Assembly: GCA_018646675.1 (NCBI GenBank)
Contig: JABGUH010000010.1
Coordinates: 28,077 to 92,076, forward strand
Reading direction: 5' to 3'
DNA from: Bdellovibrionales bacterium
Lineage (GTDB): Bacteria > Bdellovibrionota > Bacteriovoracia > Bacteriovoracales > Bacteriovoracaceae
DNA length: 64,000 nt
Part shown: in pieces, positions 43,304-51,596 of the stretch
Layout of the letters: each line of letters opens with the position of its first letter
Position numbering within the stretch: position 1 is the stretch's first letter
Notes under the pieces: generated by a model
Told to the model about the DNA's origin: nothing
The model's database searches: none
What the model saw: the letters and a program-made list of their open reading frames with translations, nothing else
Translations under genes and position numbers: made by a program

Positions 43304-43822
43304 ATGCAGATTTGGAACTATATTGAGCAGGGGGGAGCAGTAATGTATATCCTGCTGGCCCTAAATATGATTGGCTTTGCCATCATGTTAACCAAATTTT
43401 TGCTCTTCTTCTCTGAGCGCAAGCGCTGTGATGAAGTGGCCAGCTCTCTCCAGCAGAAACTCAATGCTCTAGTGCCTAAGGCGGAGCAGAGCACCTTACT
43501 GGAATTGGCACGAGGAGAGCTGTTACAATATATCAGTTCGATCGAGCGAGGACTGAATACCGTTAAAATTATTGCGGCCATCTCTCCTTTGTTGGGCCTA
43601 CTAGGAACAGTCCTGGGGGTGTTAATTGCTTTCCAAGTAATGTCCCAGTCCGGTCTCTCAAATCCATCGGCATTTGCTCGTGGCATCTCTATGGCGTTGA
43701 TCACTACGGTTGGAGGGCTAGTTGTTGCTATCCCTCACTATATTGGGCACAACTATCTAATTGGCATGTTGGATCGCTTAGAAAGTAATATTGAAAAGAG
43801 TTTACTCTCTAAAATTTTATAA
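43304..43822 (+). CDS. exbB: ExbB/TolQ-type proton channel protein
   Basis: A 172-residue inner-membrane protein with three membrane segments: MYILLALNMIGFAIMLTKFLLFF (about 14-36), a helix at about 85-110 (IIAAISPLLGLLGTVLGVLIAF) and a third at about 125-150. The MotA/TolQ/ExbB signature PLLGLLGTVLGVLIAF is intact. It energises an outer-membrane system by proton flow together with ExbD. GAGGAG-like sequence precedes the ATG. No TonB or TolA gene follows, so the partner must be elsewhere. Confidence 0.9.
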   Translation: MQIWNYIEQGGAVMYILLALNMIGFAIMLTKFLLFFSERKRCDEVASSLQQKLNALVPKAEQSTLLELARGELLQYISSIERGLNTVKIIAAISPLLGLLGTVLGVLIAFQVMSQSGLSNPSAFARGISMALITTVGGLVVAIPHYIGHNYLIGMLDRLESNIEKSLLSKIL

Positions 43823-43833
43823 GTGGATAAACG

Positions 43834-44229
43834 ATGAGTCGTCGACGTAGTAGAGAAAGTGTTGCTCCAGATCTAACCTCTTTGATTGATGTGGTCTTTT
43901 TGTTATTGATCTTCTTTATGGTTTCTACTGTTTTTAAGAAGGAGGAGCTGGCCTTAATGCTCAATCTTCCTAAAACAGAAAAGATGCAAATGGAGAAGGT
44001 CCAAAAGCAGCAATCAATAATTGTTGAACTAAGTGATAATAGTCTGGCCTTAAATGGTAAGCAGCTCTCCTTTACAGAGTTGGAGCAAAGCTTAGATAAA
44101 ATTACAGATAAAAGCACACTTAGTGAGTTACGAGTTGACCGTGAGGTTAAATATAGTCGGGTCGTCAAGTTGTTGGCCCTGTTTAAGCGCTTGGGACTTA
44201 ACAACTTGGCACTAATGACCGATCGCTAA
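43834..44229 (+). CDS. exbD: ExbD/TolR-type protein
   Basis: A 131-residue protein with one membrane helix after a short cytoplasmic N-terminus (LTSLIDVVFLLLIFFMVST, about residues 11-29). The invariant membrane Asp is in SLIDVVFLLLIFF, and a periplasmic domain ending ALFKRLGLNNLALMTDR follows. It starts 11 bases after exbB. The end overlaps the convergent glycosyltransferase by four bases, so no terminator fits between them. ExbD and TolR cannot be told apart without the partner gene. Confidence 0.9.
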   Translation: MSRRRSRESVAPDLTSLIDVVFLLLIFFMVSTVFKKEELALMLNLPKTEKMQMEKVQKQQSIIVELSDNSLALNGKQLSFTELEQSLDKITDKSTLSELRVDREVKYSRVVKLLALFKRLGLNNLALMTDR

Positions 44230-45368
44230 GAGTTAACTATTCGCTGATACAACTCAAACATATGTTGGGCCGTTAAGAGGTAATGAAAGCGCTCTGCATG
44301 CTCTCGCCCCGCCACACTCATCTGTTGCTGTAAATCCTGATCTTCAATAATTTGAACTATCCCGTTGGCGATTGCCTGATAGTCATTAGGGTTAACATAG
44401 AGAGAGCAATTACCCCCCGCTTCGGTGAAAACTGGCTCTTGGGTAGTGAGGACAGGAGTTCCAGAGAAGAGGGCCTCGATAATTGGGATACCAAAACCTT
44501 CAAACAGTGAGGGGAAGGTAAAGAGAGTCGCCAGCTGATAAATTGCCGGTAGATCTTTTTGCGGTATGGTCAGAAATATTACCCGCTTTTTCAGGTTTAG
44601 TTGCTGGATCAACTGCTCTAGCTGTAGTTGATAGCTTGTTGGGTGGCCAACAATTACCAGCGGAAGCTCTATTGAGCTAGGTAGCAGGGATAGCGCATGG
44701 ATTATTGCCGCAATATTTTTTGCCGGGGTTATCGCCCCCACGTAGAGAAGGTACTCATTAGGTAGTTGGTACTTGGCGCTAATGCGCTGTAAATCTTGTT
44801 GGGGTAGTTGATGGTAGAAGTCTGGGTGACAGCTTTGATAGATGACCTCAATTCGCTCTGGTGGCACCGCTAGCAGTTGGATCAAGTCCTGCTTGGTCTG
44901 CTGTCCAATGGCAACAATCTGATCAGCATGACGACAGCTATATAGGACCTTTTGGTGGTAGACCGTTCGGTCAATTAGGGAGTAGTGCTGTGGAAGTCGC
45001 AGGTAGAGCAGATCATGGATAGTAACCACACTTTTAATTCCGCTTTGTGAGATTCCCCAGGGAAGTTCATGGCTTAGACCATGGTAAATATCTAGCTGAT
45101 CTTTCGCTGCCAAAGATGCTGGTTTAATTGTTCTCCACCCGCTACCCCAAAGGGCCCAAGCTCCGGTCGGTGTAACTAGGTGATGATTTGGTTGGGCCAA
45201 AAAAGAGCTCTCCCACTGTTGAAGTGCAGGGCCCGCTCGTTGAGGAGAGAAGAGGGTACACTCCAGTTCGGGGTGGGTAATAGTAAGAGAGTCAACTAGA
45301 TTGCGGCCATAGTTACCTAGTCCACGTTGATTACAACAAATTCTCTTACCATCAAATCCAATCCGCAT
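44226..45368 (-). CDS. Family 4-type glycosyltransferase
   Basis: A 380-residue GT-B retaining glycosyltransferase. RIGFDGKRICCNQRGLGNYGRN at the N-terminus with LGNYGRN acceptor-side loop, VTIHDLLYLRLPQHY, YLLYVGAITPAKNI, and TFPSLFEGFGIPIIEALFSG with E-x7-E donor motif are characteristic of mannosyltransferase-like GT4 proteins. It is convergent with exbD and follows pepN on the minus strand by 24 bases. It may act in LPS core or glycan assembly; no substrate can be inferred. Confidence 0.88.
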   Translation of the reverse strand: MRIGFDGKRICCNQRGLGNYGRNLVDSLTITHPELECTLFSPQRAGPALQQWESSFLAQPNHHLVTPTGAWALWGSGWRTIKPASLAAKDQLDIYHGLSHELPWGISQSGIKSVVTIHDLLYLRLPQHYSLIDRTVYHQKVLYSCRHADQIVAIGQQTKQDLIQLLAVPPERIEVIYQSCHPDFYHQLPQQDLQRISAKYQLPNEYLLYVGAITPAKNIAAIIHALSLLPSSIELPLVIVGHPTSYQLQLEQLIQQLNLKKRVIFLTIPQKDLPAIYQLATLFTFPSLFEGFGIPIIEALFSGTPVLTTQEPVFTEAGGNCSLYVNPNDYQAIANGIVQIIEDQDLQQQMSVAGREHAERFHYLLTAQHMFELYQRIVNS

Positions 45369-45392
45369 ACTATCTTGCTTCCTTCGCTTTGA

Positions 45393-48026
45393 TTAACAGG
45401 TGAGTATCTTGTCGATAATTTCGTAGGCGTTATTTGATAGTGGCCTCTTTTTTATTCTCAGTAGCTCTGTTTTAATCGCTTTTTGGCGAATACTATCTAA
45501 TTTTTTATACCATTTAAAGCGGCCAATTAATGCAGATGCCATTGAAGGATTGAGTGCATCGATCTCAATTATCTTATCGGCCAGATAGTGGTAACCTGAT
45601 CCATCTCGTGCATGGAAGTGGCGTACATTGGCAGCAAAGGAGCCCACTAGGGCACGTAATAGGTTGGGAACCTTAATATCAAACAGCTCCATTTTTTCCA
45701 GCTCGATCACACGATCCAAGGTTCCAGCCGCAGCGGAAAGTGCCTGGGCCCCAAACCACTTTTGAACTACCAGTGTCTCATCTTTCCACTGTGCGAGAAA
45801 CTGGTTGATCGCCTGATTGGTTAGCTGACCAGAAAACTGTGTTAGCAGTGTCATTCCATAGAACTGATCAGTCATATTAGTCGCGGAGCTGAACTGCTCA
45901 AATGCTAGTTGCAACATGGCTGGATCTTCGGCGGCCACCAGTTGTCCGAGTAGTAAATTTTTAAGTGCTCGCCTTCCGACAGAGAGAGGGGTCAGAGAGA
46001 ACTCTTGGTTAGTCGATAGCTCTTGATAAAGCTTCAACATCTCTGTTTGTAGCTCTAAAGAGATTACTCGTTGCAACTGATCTCGGCCACTAATTGTCCG
46101 ATCGATGTCGATTGGATTTTGGTCGGCCAGCAGAATGTCAGAACCGGGAATGGTTAGAGTGTAGGCTTTGATTGCCATATCTAGTTTGTTATTCAAGATA
46201 ATTGTGCGATAGGCATCTAGATATTCAGGGGGAACGACTAGCTTCTCCTGTCCTCCCTGGACATAGCTTAGAATAATTCGTTTCGCAGCCTGTTCCGCAG
46301 CTTCCCACTGATTAAATGAGTCACTATCACTGGTCATCAAGCGATAGATCTCCTGATCACTATACTCATACTCCACCTTGACCGGAGCAGAGAAGCCTCG
46401 GTTGAGAGAGAGAGTAGGGCGTTCTTTAATACCCGTTAAGTTAAACTGCTCCTCCAATTGGCGGATATAGATAATTCCGCGATTCAGTTGAGGCTGCTCG
46501 GCATTTGAAGTTGGTATGACTAGTGGGTATTCGCTGCCATCAGTAGCAATTAGACCAATCTTAAATGGAAAGAAGAGCGGTTGCTCCTGCTTCTTCCCCT
46601 CGGGAGTGTCAGGTAGAGTCTGCTTAATGGTTAGTTGCACTGATGCAGTCTCAGGATTGTGAGTGAGTGTTACCTTGACTGTGGGGGTGCCAGTTTGGTC
46701 ATACCAGCGTTCAAAATGCTCTAGCTCCCATCTCGCTCCCTCACTAATCGCCATGGTAAAGTCTTCAGTACAGACTGCTTGGCCGTCAAAAAGCTCAAAG
46801 TAGCGATCCATCCCTCGCCGAAAACGTTTGGCCCCGACAAAGGTATGTAGCATACGAATCACTTCAGCCCCTTTCTCATAGATGGTGGCAGTGTAGAAGT
46901 TGTTGATCTCAATAAAGGATTTTGGCTTAATTGGATGTGCGGTGGGGCCAGCATCCTCGGGAAACTGGGCGCGCTTTAGTCGGCGGACATCGTTGATTCG
47001 CTGAACAACAGTAGAGTTCATCTGACCAGAAAATTGCTGATCTCGAAAGACAGTTAGCCCCTCTTTTAAAGTTAACTGGAACCAGTCTCGACAGGTAATG
47101 CGATTCCCAGTCCAATTGTGAAAATACTCGTGGCCAACAACTCCCTCAATTCCCATAAAGTCATTGTCGGTTGCACTCTTCTGATCTGCCATCACATAGG
47201 CAGAGTTAAAGATATTTAGCCCTTTGTTCTCCATCGCTCCCATATTAAAGGAGTCAACCGCAACAATCATGTAGATATCTAAATCGTATTCTCGCCCAAA
47301 CTGCTCTTCGTCCCAAGCCATGGAGCGCTTTAGCGATTGCATCGCGTGGTGGCACTTCTCAATATTACCTGGGTCACAGTAGATACGTAGGTCGATCTCT
47401 CTGCCACTGGTAGTAATGAACTTGTCACTTAATTGATCCAGCTTACCGGCCACTAGTGCATAGAGATAGGATGGCTTGGGGAATGGGTCCTCCCAGCGTG
47501 CCCAGTGCTGACCATCTTCTAGCACCCCCTGTTCCACAAGATTTCCGTTAGAGAGTAGGGTGGGGTAGAGCTTTTGATCAGCAATAATTTTAGTAGAGAA
47601 TTTTGCCATCACATCTGAGCGATCTAAATAGTAGGTGATCTTGCGAAATCCTTCCGGTTCATTTTGGGTACAGAAAATAGGCCCTGATTTATACAGGCCC
47701 TCAAGGGCTTGGTTAGACTTGGGATCAATCAACACCTGGGTCGTTAGCTCAAAGCACTCCGGAAGATCGTCGATGGTTAGGTTGTTGGCGGTGATCTGGT
47801 AGCGTTGCTCACTCAGTGGCACACCATCTAGTTCGATCGATTGGAGCTCCATCTTCTCTCCTTGGAGAGTGAGGCTGGTTATATCTTTGACAATACGTCT
47901 CATTTTCAGGGTTGAGGTTACTTTTGTTTGATGATCGGCCAGTTCGAAGACTAAGTCGGTGCGATCGATTGTAAAAGGTGCAGGCGTGTAGTCAGCTAGA
48001 TAGACTTTGTTGGGGATCTTATCCAT
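45393..48026 (-). CDS. pepN: Aminopeptidase N (M1 family)
   Basis: An 877-residue cytosolic zinc aminopeptidase of the proteobacterial PepN type. The exopeptidase motif NMGAMENKGLNIF and the zinc site VVGHEYFHNWTGNRITCRD with a downstream Glu (LKEGLTVFRDQQF) are intact; the N-terminal YLADYTPAPFTIDRTDL start matches PepN, as does the long helical C-terminal domain. It removes N-terminal residues from peptides. AAGGAGT precedes the ATG. Length equals the usual 870-880 residues. No unusual features. Confidence 0.97.
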   Translation of the reverse strand: MDKIPNKVYLADYTPAPFTIDRTDLVFELADHQTKVTSTLKMRRIVKDITSLTLQGEKMELQSIELDGVPLSEQRYQITANNLTIDDLPECFELTTQVLIDPKSNQALEGLYKSGPIFCTQNEPEGFRKITYYLDRSDVMAKFSTKIIADQKLYPTLLSNGNLVEQGVLEDGQHWARWEDPFPKPSYLYALVAGKLDQLSDKFITTSGREIDLRIYCDPGNIEKCHHAMQSLKRSMAWDEEQFGREYDLDIYMIVAVDSFNMGAMENKGLNIFNSAYVMADQKSATDNDFMGIEGVVGHEYFHNWTGNRITCRDWFQLTLKEGLTVFRDQQFSGQMNSTVVQRINDVRRLKRAQFPEDAGPTAHPIKPKSFIEINNFYTATIYEKGAEVIRMLHTFVGAKRFRRGMDRYFELFDGQAVCTEDFTMAISEGARWELEHFERWYDQTGTPTVKVTLTHNPETASVQLTIKQTLPDTPEGKKQEQPLFFPFKIGLIATDGSEYPLVIPTSNAEQPQLNRGIIYIRQLEEQFNLTGIKERPTLSLNRGFSAPVKVEYEYSDQEIYRLMTSDSDSFNQWEAAEQAAKRIILSYVQGGQEKLVVPPEYLDAYRTIILNNKLDMAIKAYTLTIPGSDILLADQNPIDIDRTISGRDQLQRVISLELQTEMLKLYQELSTNQEFSLTPLSVGRRALKNLLLGQLVAAEDPAMLQLAFEQFSSATNMTDQFYGMTLLTQFSGQLTNQAINQFLAQWKDETLVVQKWFGAQALSAAAGTLDRVIELEKMELFDIKVPNLLRALVGSFAANVRHFHARDGSGYHYLADKIIEIDALNPSMASALIGRFKWYKKLDSIRQKAIKTELLRIKKRPLSNNAYEIIDKILTC

Positions 48027-48225
48027 GGATTACTCCTTAAATATTGGTTGGATAGGGATTTATGCCCTAAAAAATGGAATAAGTCACCCCACCTAGCTTT
48101 TGTTTATTTAAACTGTATTACCTACCTACATAGTTGACGATTTAGGTCATGACGAGTAGGATCGGCCAGTTTTAAAATTTGATATAGACTAAGTCTAACT
48201 ATTTTAAATAATAGGAAATATTGAC

Positions 48226-49425
48226 TTGACTCCAAAATATTGTAGTAAACCAGTTATCACGAAGACCGACCAGCTAAAACGAGCTGGTCTCTACCCGTTT
48301 TTTCGTGCCATTCAGTCATCACAAGCCTCCAGTGTAACGGTTAATGGGCAGCAGCAGATTATGATTGGCTCTAATAACTATCTGGGGATGACTCATCACC
48401 CATATGTCCAAGAGGCGGCGATCAAAGCGATTGAGCGCTACGGTACAGGGTGTACTGGCTCCAGAGTGTTAAATGGTAATTTAGAAATTCATCAAGAGCT
48501 AGAAGAGAGATTGGCCCGCTTTGTTGGCCATCAGAGCGCTTTGCTCTTCTCTACTGGTATGCAGGTAAATCTGGGGGCCCTCTCAGTTATTACCGGGCCT
48601 CGCGACTGTATGATTTTTGATTCGGAAAACCACGCCTCAATTCTAGATGCGGCGCGGCTGAACCTGGGAGCAACCTTTAAGTATCGCCATAATAATATGG
48701 AGTCTCTAGAGCAGGTACTAAGTGATAATGTTGGACGTTTTAACCACTGTCTAATTGTTGCTGATGGGGTCTTCTCCATGACTGGTGATGTGGTGAATCT
48801 TCCCGAGATCAATCGTTTGGCAAAAAAATATGGGGCGATGATCTATATTGATGATGCTCACGGACTCGGGGTATTAGGTGAAAGTGGAAAAGGAACTTTG
48901 AATCACTTTGGCCTAGCTGATCAGATCGATTTTACCATGGGCACTTTTTCCAAGTCATTTGCCTCAATTGGTGGATTTGTCTCTGGCAGTGAAGATGCGA
49001 TCAACTATATTCGTCACTCGGCCAGATCCTTTATTTTCTCGGCCGCACCACCTCCCACTGCAGTAGCGACCGTCTCTGCGGTCTTAGATCTTTTAATGAG
49101 TGATCCATCAATTATTCAGTCTCTCTGGGATAATGTCGCCTTTATGCGACAGGGATTTAAACAGTTAGGATTCTACTGTTATGACTCGAATACTCCAATT
49201 CTTCCGATCTTTATTGGGGATGAGTTAAGATCGATGGAGATTACTAACTATCTTGCTGAGCAGGGTGTTTTTGCCACTCCGGTCATCTCACCGGCAGTGC
49301 CGAAAGATGAGTCTTTGATTCGCACTAGCTATATGGCAACTCATAAACGGAGTGAGCTAGAGCGAGTACTAGACGTATTTGCCAAGGTGAAGAGTAAGTT
49401 TACTCTTCAAAGTCTTTCTCAATAA
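48226..49425 (+). CDS. Serine palmitoyltransferase-like alpha-oxoamine synthase
   Basis: A 399-residue PLP enzyme. SNNYLGMTHHPYVQEAA, GTGCTGSRVLNGNLEIHQELE, FSTGMQVNLGAL and HASILDAARL match bacterial serine palmitoyltransferases more than BioF or Kbl. FTMGTFSKSFASIGG holds the PLP-binding lysine. It would condense serine with an acyl thioester to give 3-ketosphinganine, entry to sphingolipids. Start is TTG 48226 with AGGAA eight bases upstream. A large GNAT protein follows by 21 bases, probably in the same transcript. Other oxoamine synthase roles cannot be excluded from sequence alone. Confidence 0.85.
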   Translation: MTPKYCSKPVITKTDQLKRAGLYPFFRAIQSSQASSVTVNGQQQIMIGSNNYLGMTHHPYVQEAAIKAIERYGTGCTGSRVLNGNLEIHQELEERLARFVGHQSALLFSTGMQVNLGALSVITGPRDCMIFDSENHASILDAARLNLGATFKYRHNNMESLEQVLSDNVGRFNHCLIVADGVFSMTGDVVNLPEINRLAKKYGAMIYIDDAHGLGVLGESGKGTLNHFGLADQIDFTMGTFSKSFASIGGFVSGSEDAINYIRHSARSFIFSAAPPPTAVATVSAVLDLLMSDPSIIQSLWDNVAFMRQGFKQLGFYCYDSNTPILPIFIGDELRSMEITNYLAEQGVFATPVISPAVPKDESLIRTSYMATHKRSELERVLDVFAKVKSKFTLQSLSQ

Positions 49426-49446
49426 TTCATTTACTAAGGCCAAATC

Positions 49447-50565
49447 ATGTCCGACGAACAACTAATTCCTGTCGACTGCAAGAAGCGACAAATGGAGTTT
49501 ATCAATCTACCTTGGAAAATCTACGCTGATGATTCAACTTGGGTCCCTCCGTTAAAAATTGCGGTTAAAGAGTTACTCTCTCCAAAACATCCTTTCTGGG
49601 AAGAGGCTTATCAAAAGAGCTGGCTGCTAGAGCGTGATGGCGAAATGGTGGGACGGATTATGGCGGTGGTCAACCATGTCCATAATCGTACCTATGATGA
49701 GAAGTGCGGATTTTTTGGTTTCTTTGAGGCAGCCGATCAGTTGGCAGCACTAGAACTGCTGAGTTGTGCTGAGAGCTTTTTGTTGGCAGAGGGAATGGAG
49801 AGTATGCGTGGCCCATGCAATCCCTCAACTAACTATGAGATTGGAACTTTGGTTAAGGGCCACTCTGATCCTCCACAAATTATGATGACCTACAACCCTG
49901 CTCGTTATGGAGAGTGGATTGAGAGTTTTGGTACTGGTAAGATTATGGATCTTTTAGCCTATCATCTTCCGTTGAATGTTCCCATGAGCCCGCTAATTGT
50001 CAGGATTGCTCAGCGAGCAGAACGTTCAAACAGTGTTAGCTATCGCTGTGCGGTCAAGAGCAATTGGGATAGTGAAGTTGATAAAATGATGGAGATTTAT
50101 AACAGCGCTTGGGAGAAAAACTGGGGTTTCATTCCAGTCTCGGCCAAGGAGTTTCGCCATATCGCTAATGATCTAAAATCAGTAGTAGATCCGGAGTTGG
50201 TGATCTTTGCCATGATGGATGGACAAGAGGTAGGATTTATTGTCACGCTGCCTGATTATCATCAGGTGTTTGCCAAAATTCCCAATGGCAAATTATTACC
50301 CTTTGGAATTTTTAAACTTCTAAGGGCCAAAAAGTATATCAATCGGGTACGAGTAATCACCATGGGGATAAAGCAGGAGTATCGAGCTACTGGGTTGGCA
50401 CCACTCCTCTATCAACGTGCCCATCAAGCGGTAGTTAAAAAGGGCTATAAAGAAGTTGAGATGAGCTGGATTTTAGAAGAGAATCTTGCGATGATCAAAC
50501 CGCTGGAGATGATGGGTGCTACTCCTTATAAGCGTTATCGTCTGTATGAGAAGAGGATTGGCTAG
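49447..50565 (+). CDS. GNAT-superfamily N-acyltransferase, candidate ceramide synthase
   Basis: A 372-residue protein with acyl-CoA N-acyltransferase character. The N-terminal half (IPVDCKKRQMEFINLPWKIY, ADQLAALELLSCAESFLLAEGMESMRGPCNPSTNYEIG) has no small-molecule acetyltransferase match I can name. The C-terminal GNAT core includes VRVITMGIKQEYRATGLAPLLYQ with the acyl-CoA-binding R/Q-x-x-G-x-A-like turn, and MSWILEENLAMIKPLEMMGA. It directly follows serine palmitoyltransferase; from memory, bacterial ceramide synthases include GNAT-fold enzymes that pair with this enzyme. N-acylation of a sphingoid base is therefore the leading hypothesis, not proven by residues. Confidence 0.6.
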   Translation: MSDEQLIPVDCKKRQMEFINLPWKIYADDSTWVPPLKIAVKELLSPKHPFWEEAYQKSWLLERDGEMVGRIMAVVNHVHNRTYDEKCGFFGFFEAADQLAALELLSCAESFLLAEGMESMRGPCNPSTNYEIGTLVKGHSDPPQIMMTYNPARYGEWIESFGTGKIMDLLAYHLPLNVPMSPLIVRIAQRAERSNSVSYRCAVKSNWDSEVDKMMEIYNSAWEKNWGFIPVSAKEFRHIANDLKSVVDPELVIFAMMDGQEVGFIVTLPDYHQVFAKIPNGKLLPFGIFKLLRAKKYINRVRVITMGIKQEYRATGLAPLLYQRAHQAVVKKGYKEVEMSWILEENLAMIKPLEMMGATPYKRYRLYEKRIG

Positions 50566-51077
50566 AGGGTTCCTGTCGGAGTAAGCCTCTGTCTGTTTTT
50601 TTTGCCATAATCTTCATTGATAGTGCGGTTCCAACTTTTTACTACCTGTCCACTGCTCTCACTTACTATTGCGGAGAACGAGCTACGGCCTCCATCTGCT
50701 AGTTGGTAGTTAATAACTACTTGGTAGTATCTGCCGAGTTGATCTTTAGCTGGTGAGTCAACCATCTTAATTATTTTAATTATGACTTTTGTTTCAGGTT
50801 TTTGGAAACGTAGAAGTGTGACCCCCAGTCTCTTTTTCCATTCAGACGTTTTGAAAGTTGATACTGGTTTACTGGTGGTAACGGCAGGCAGATTATTGGC
50901 CTTTAACTCTTGAGGTGTTGAAAGGTGGGAGACAATCTCCCCTTGTGGATTTTTATAAATGGTCTCCCAGTTGCCATGATCTGCCGGTAGTTGATCAAAA
51001 TTTAAATAGTAGTAGAGCACTCCTAGGATGGGGAGTAAAAAGGTCAAGATGATGAGTGGTAGCTTTATGTTTTTCAC
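50562..51077 (-). CDS. Membrane-anchored periplasmic protein of unknown function
   Basis: A 171-residue protein with a single N-terminal membrane anchor or uncleaved signal (IKLPLIILTFLLPILGVLYYY, about residues 4-24). A small mixed alpha/beta region follows (KVIIKIIKMVDSP, GRYYQVVINYQLADGG, SSFSAIVSESSGQVVKSW), reminiscent of periplasmic beta-sheet modules but not identifiable. It converges on the GNAT gene with a four-base overlap. No ribosome binding site of note. Function unknown. Confidence 0.6.
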   Translation of the reverse strand: MKNIKLPLIILTFLLPILGVLYYYLNFDQLPADHGNWETIYKNPQGEIVSHLSTPQELKANNLPAVTTSKPVSTFKTSEWKKRLGVTLLRFQKPETKVIIKIIKMVDSPAKDQLGRYYQVVINYQLADGGRSSFSAIVSESSGQVVKSWNRTINEDYGKKNRQRLTPTGTL

Positions 51078-51596
51078 TACTAACTAGGGTACATGGTGGA
51101 GAGGGGGAGAGTCAACAAACGGGAGCAGGAACAGATTGATTTAGCATAATGCGAATTTCACCTGTAACTAATCTTTAGTTCTGGCCTTGATAAAATAGAT
51201 AAATTCTCTTCGAAAATGGGTAATATTGTCCCCAATTAATAATTTGATATATTGGCACTTCTCTTTCCTCTGTTCTCTCCTCAAAATAACGTTATTTTCG
51301 TATGTTAAACAAACGATATGAGTAAGTAATAAGTATCGGGGTCTGGTGCCTTTTTTGCCACGTGTTGGCTGTGTTGATGTATATTATTCATATTAAAAAA
51401 TTGAGAAGTAGTGAGTGCTCATACTCATGAAGCATTAAATCCATGAGCGAATAAGACTAAAGAATCCTTTGAAATGTCATCGATGTTTAAAAGAAAGATT
51501 TTTGCACCGAGCACTATCGAGGATTTGACAAAAGATCACACGAATTTGAAAAATGTTTGTATGAAAATTCCTGAATGCTTAAAAATAGCTTATCCT
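51078..51596. other. AT-rich non-coding region of about 519 bases with palindromes
   Basis: No protein gene I would defend lies here. The stretch contains a perfect 16-base palindrome (AAAATAAC/GTTATTTT, 51283-51298) and nested inverted repeats CTCATG (51424-51429) with CATGAG (51442-51447). A GGGGTCTGGTGCC followed by a T6 run near 51338 resembles the flanks of IS200/REP-type tyrosine-transposase elements. A short 44-codon frame at 51483 lacks a ribosome binding site. The region may be remnants of a small mobile element or a regulatory gap between two minus-strand genes. Confidence 0.45.
51283..51298. repeat. Perfect 16-base palindrome
   Basis: AAAATAAC directly abuts its own inverted complement GTTATTTT with no spacer. 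The size suits a dimeric DNA-binding protein. It lies about 300 bases downstream of the metalloprotease-like gene's end (that gene is on the minus strand) and 200 bases upstream of the start of the 50562-51077 gene, so it might control the latter. Function inferred only. Confidence 0.4.

Noticed and set aside
43318..43704. Antisense reading frames over exbB, oleC, arrA and other genes
   Set aside because: They lie opposite well-identified genes, lack ribosome binding sites and show no domain pattern.
48226..49425. Reading as 8-amino-7-oxononanoate synthase (BioF)
   Set aside because: Motifs LNGNLEIH and STGMQVNLG are of the serine palmitoyltransferase type and no biotin genes lie nearby.
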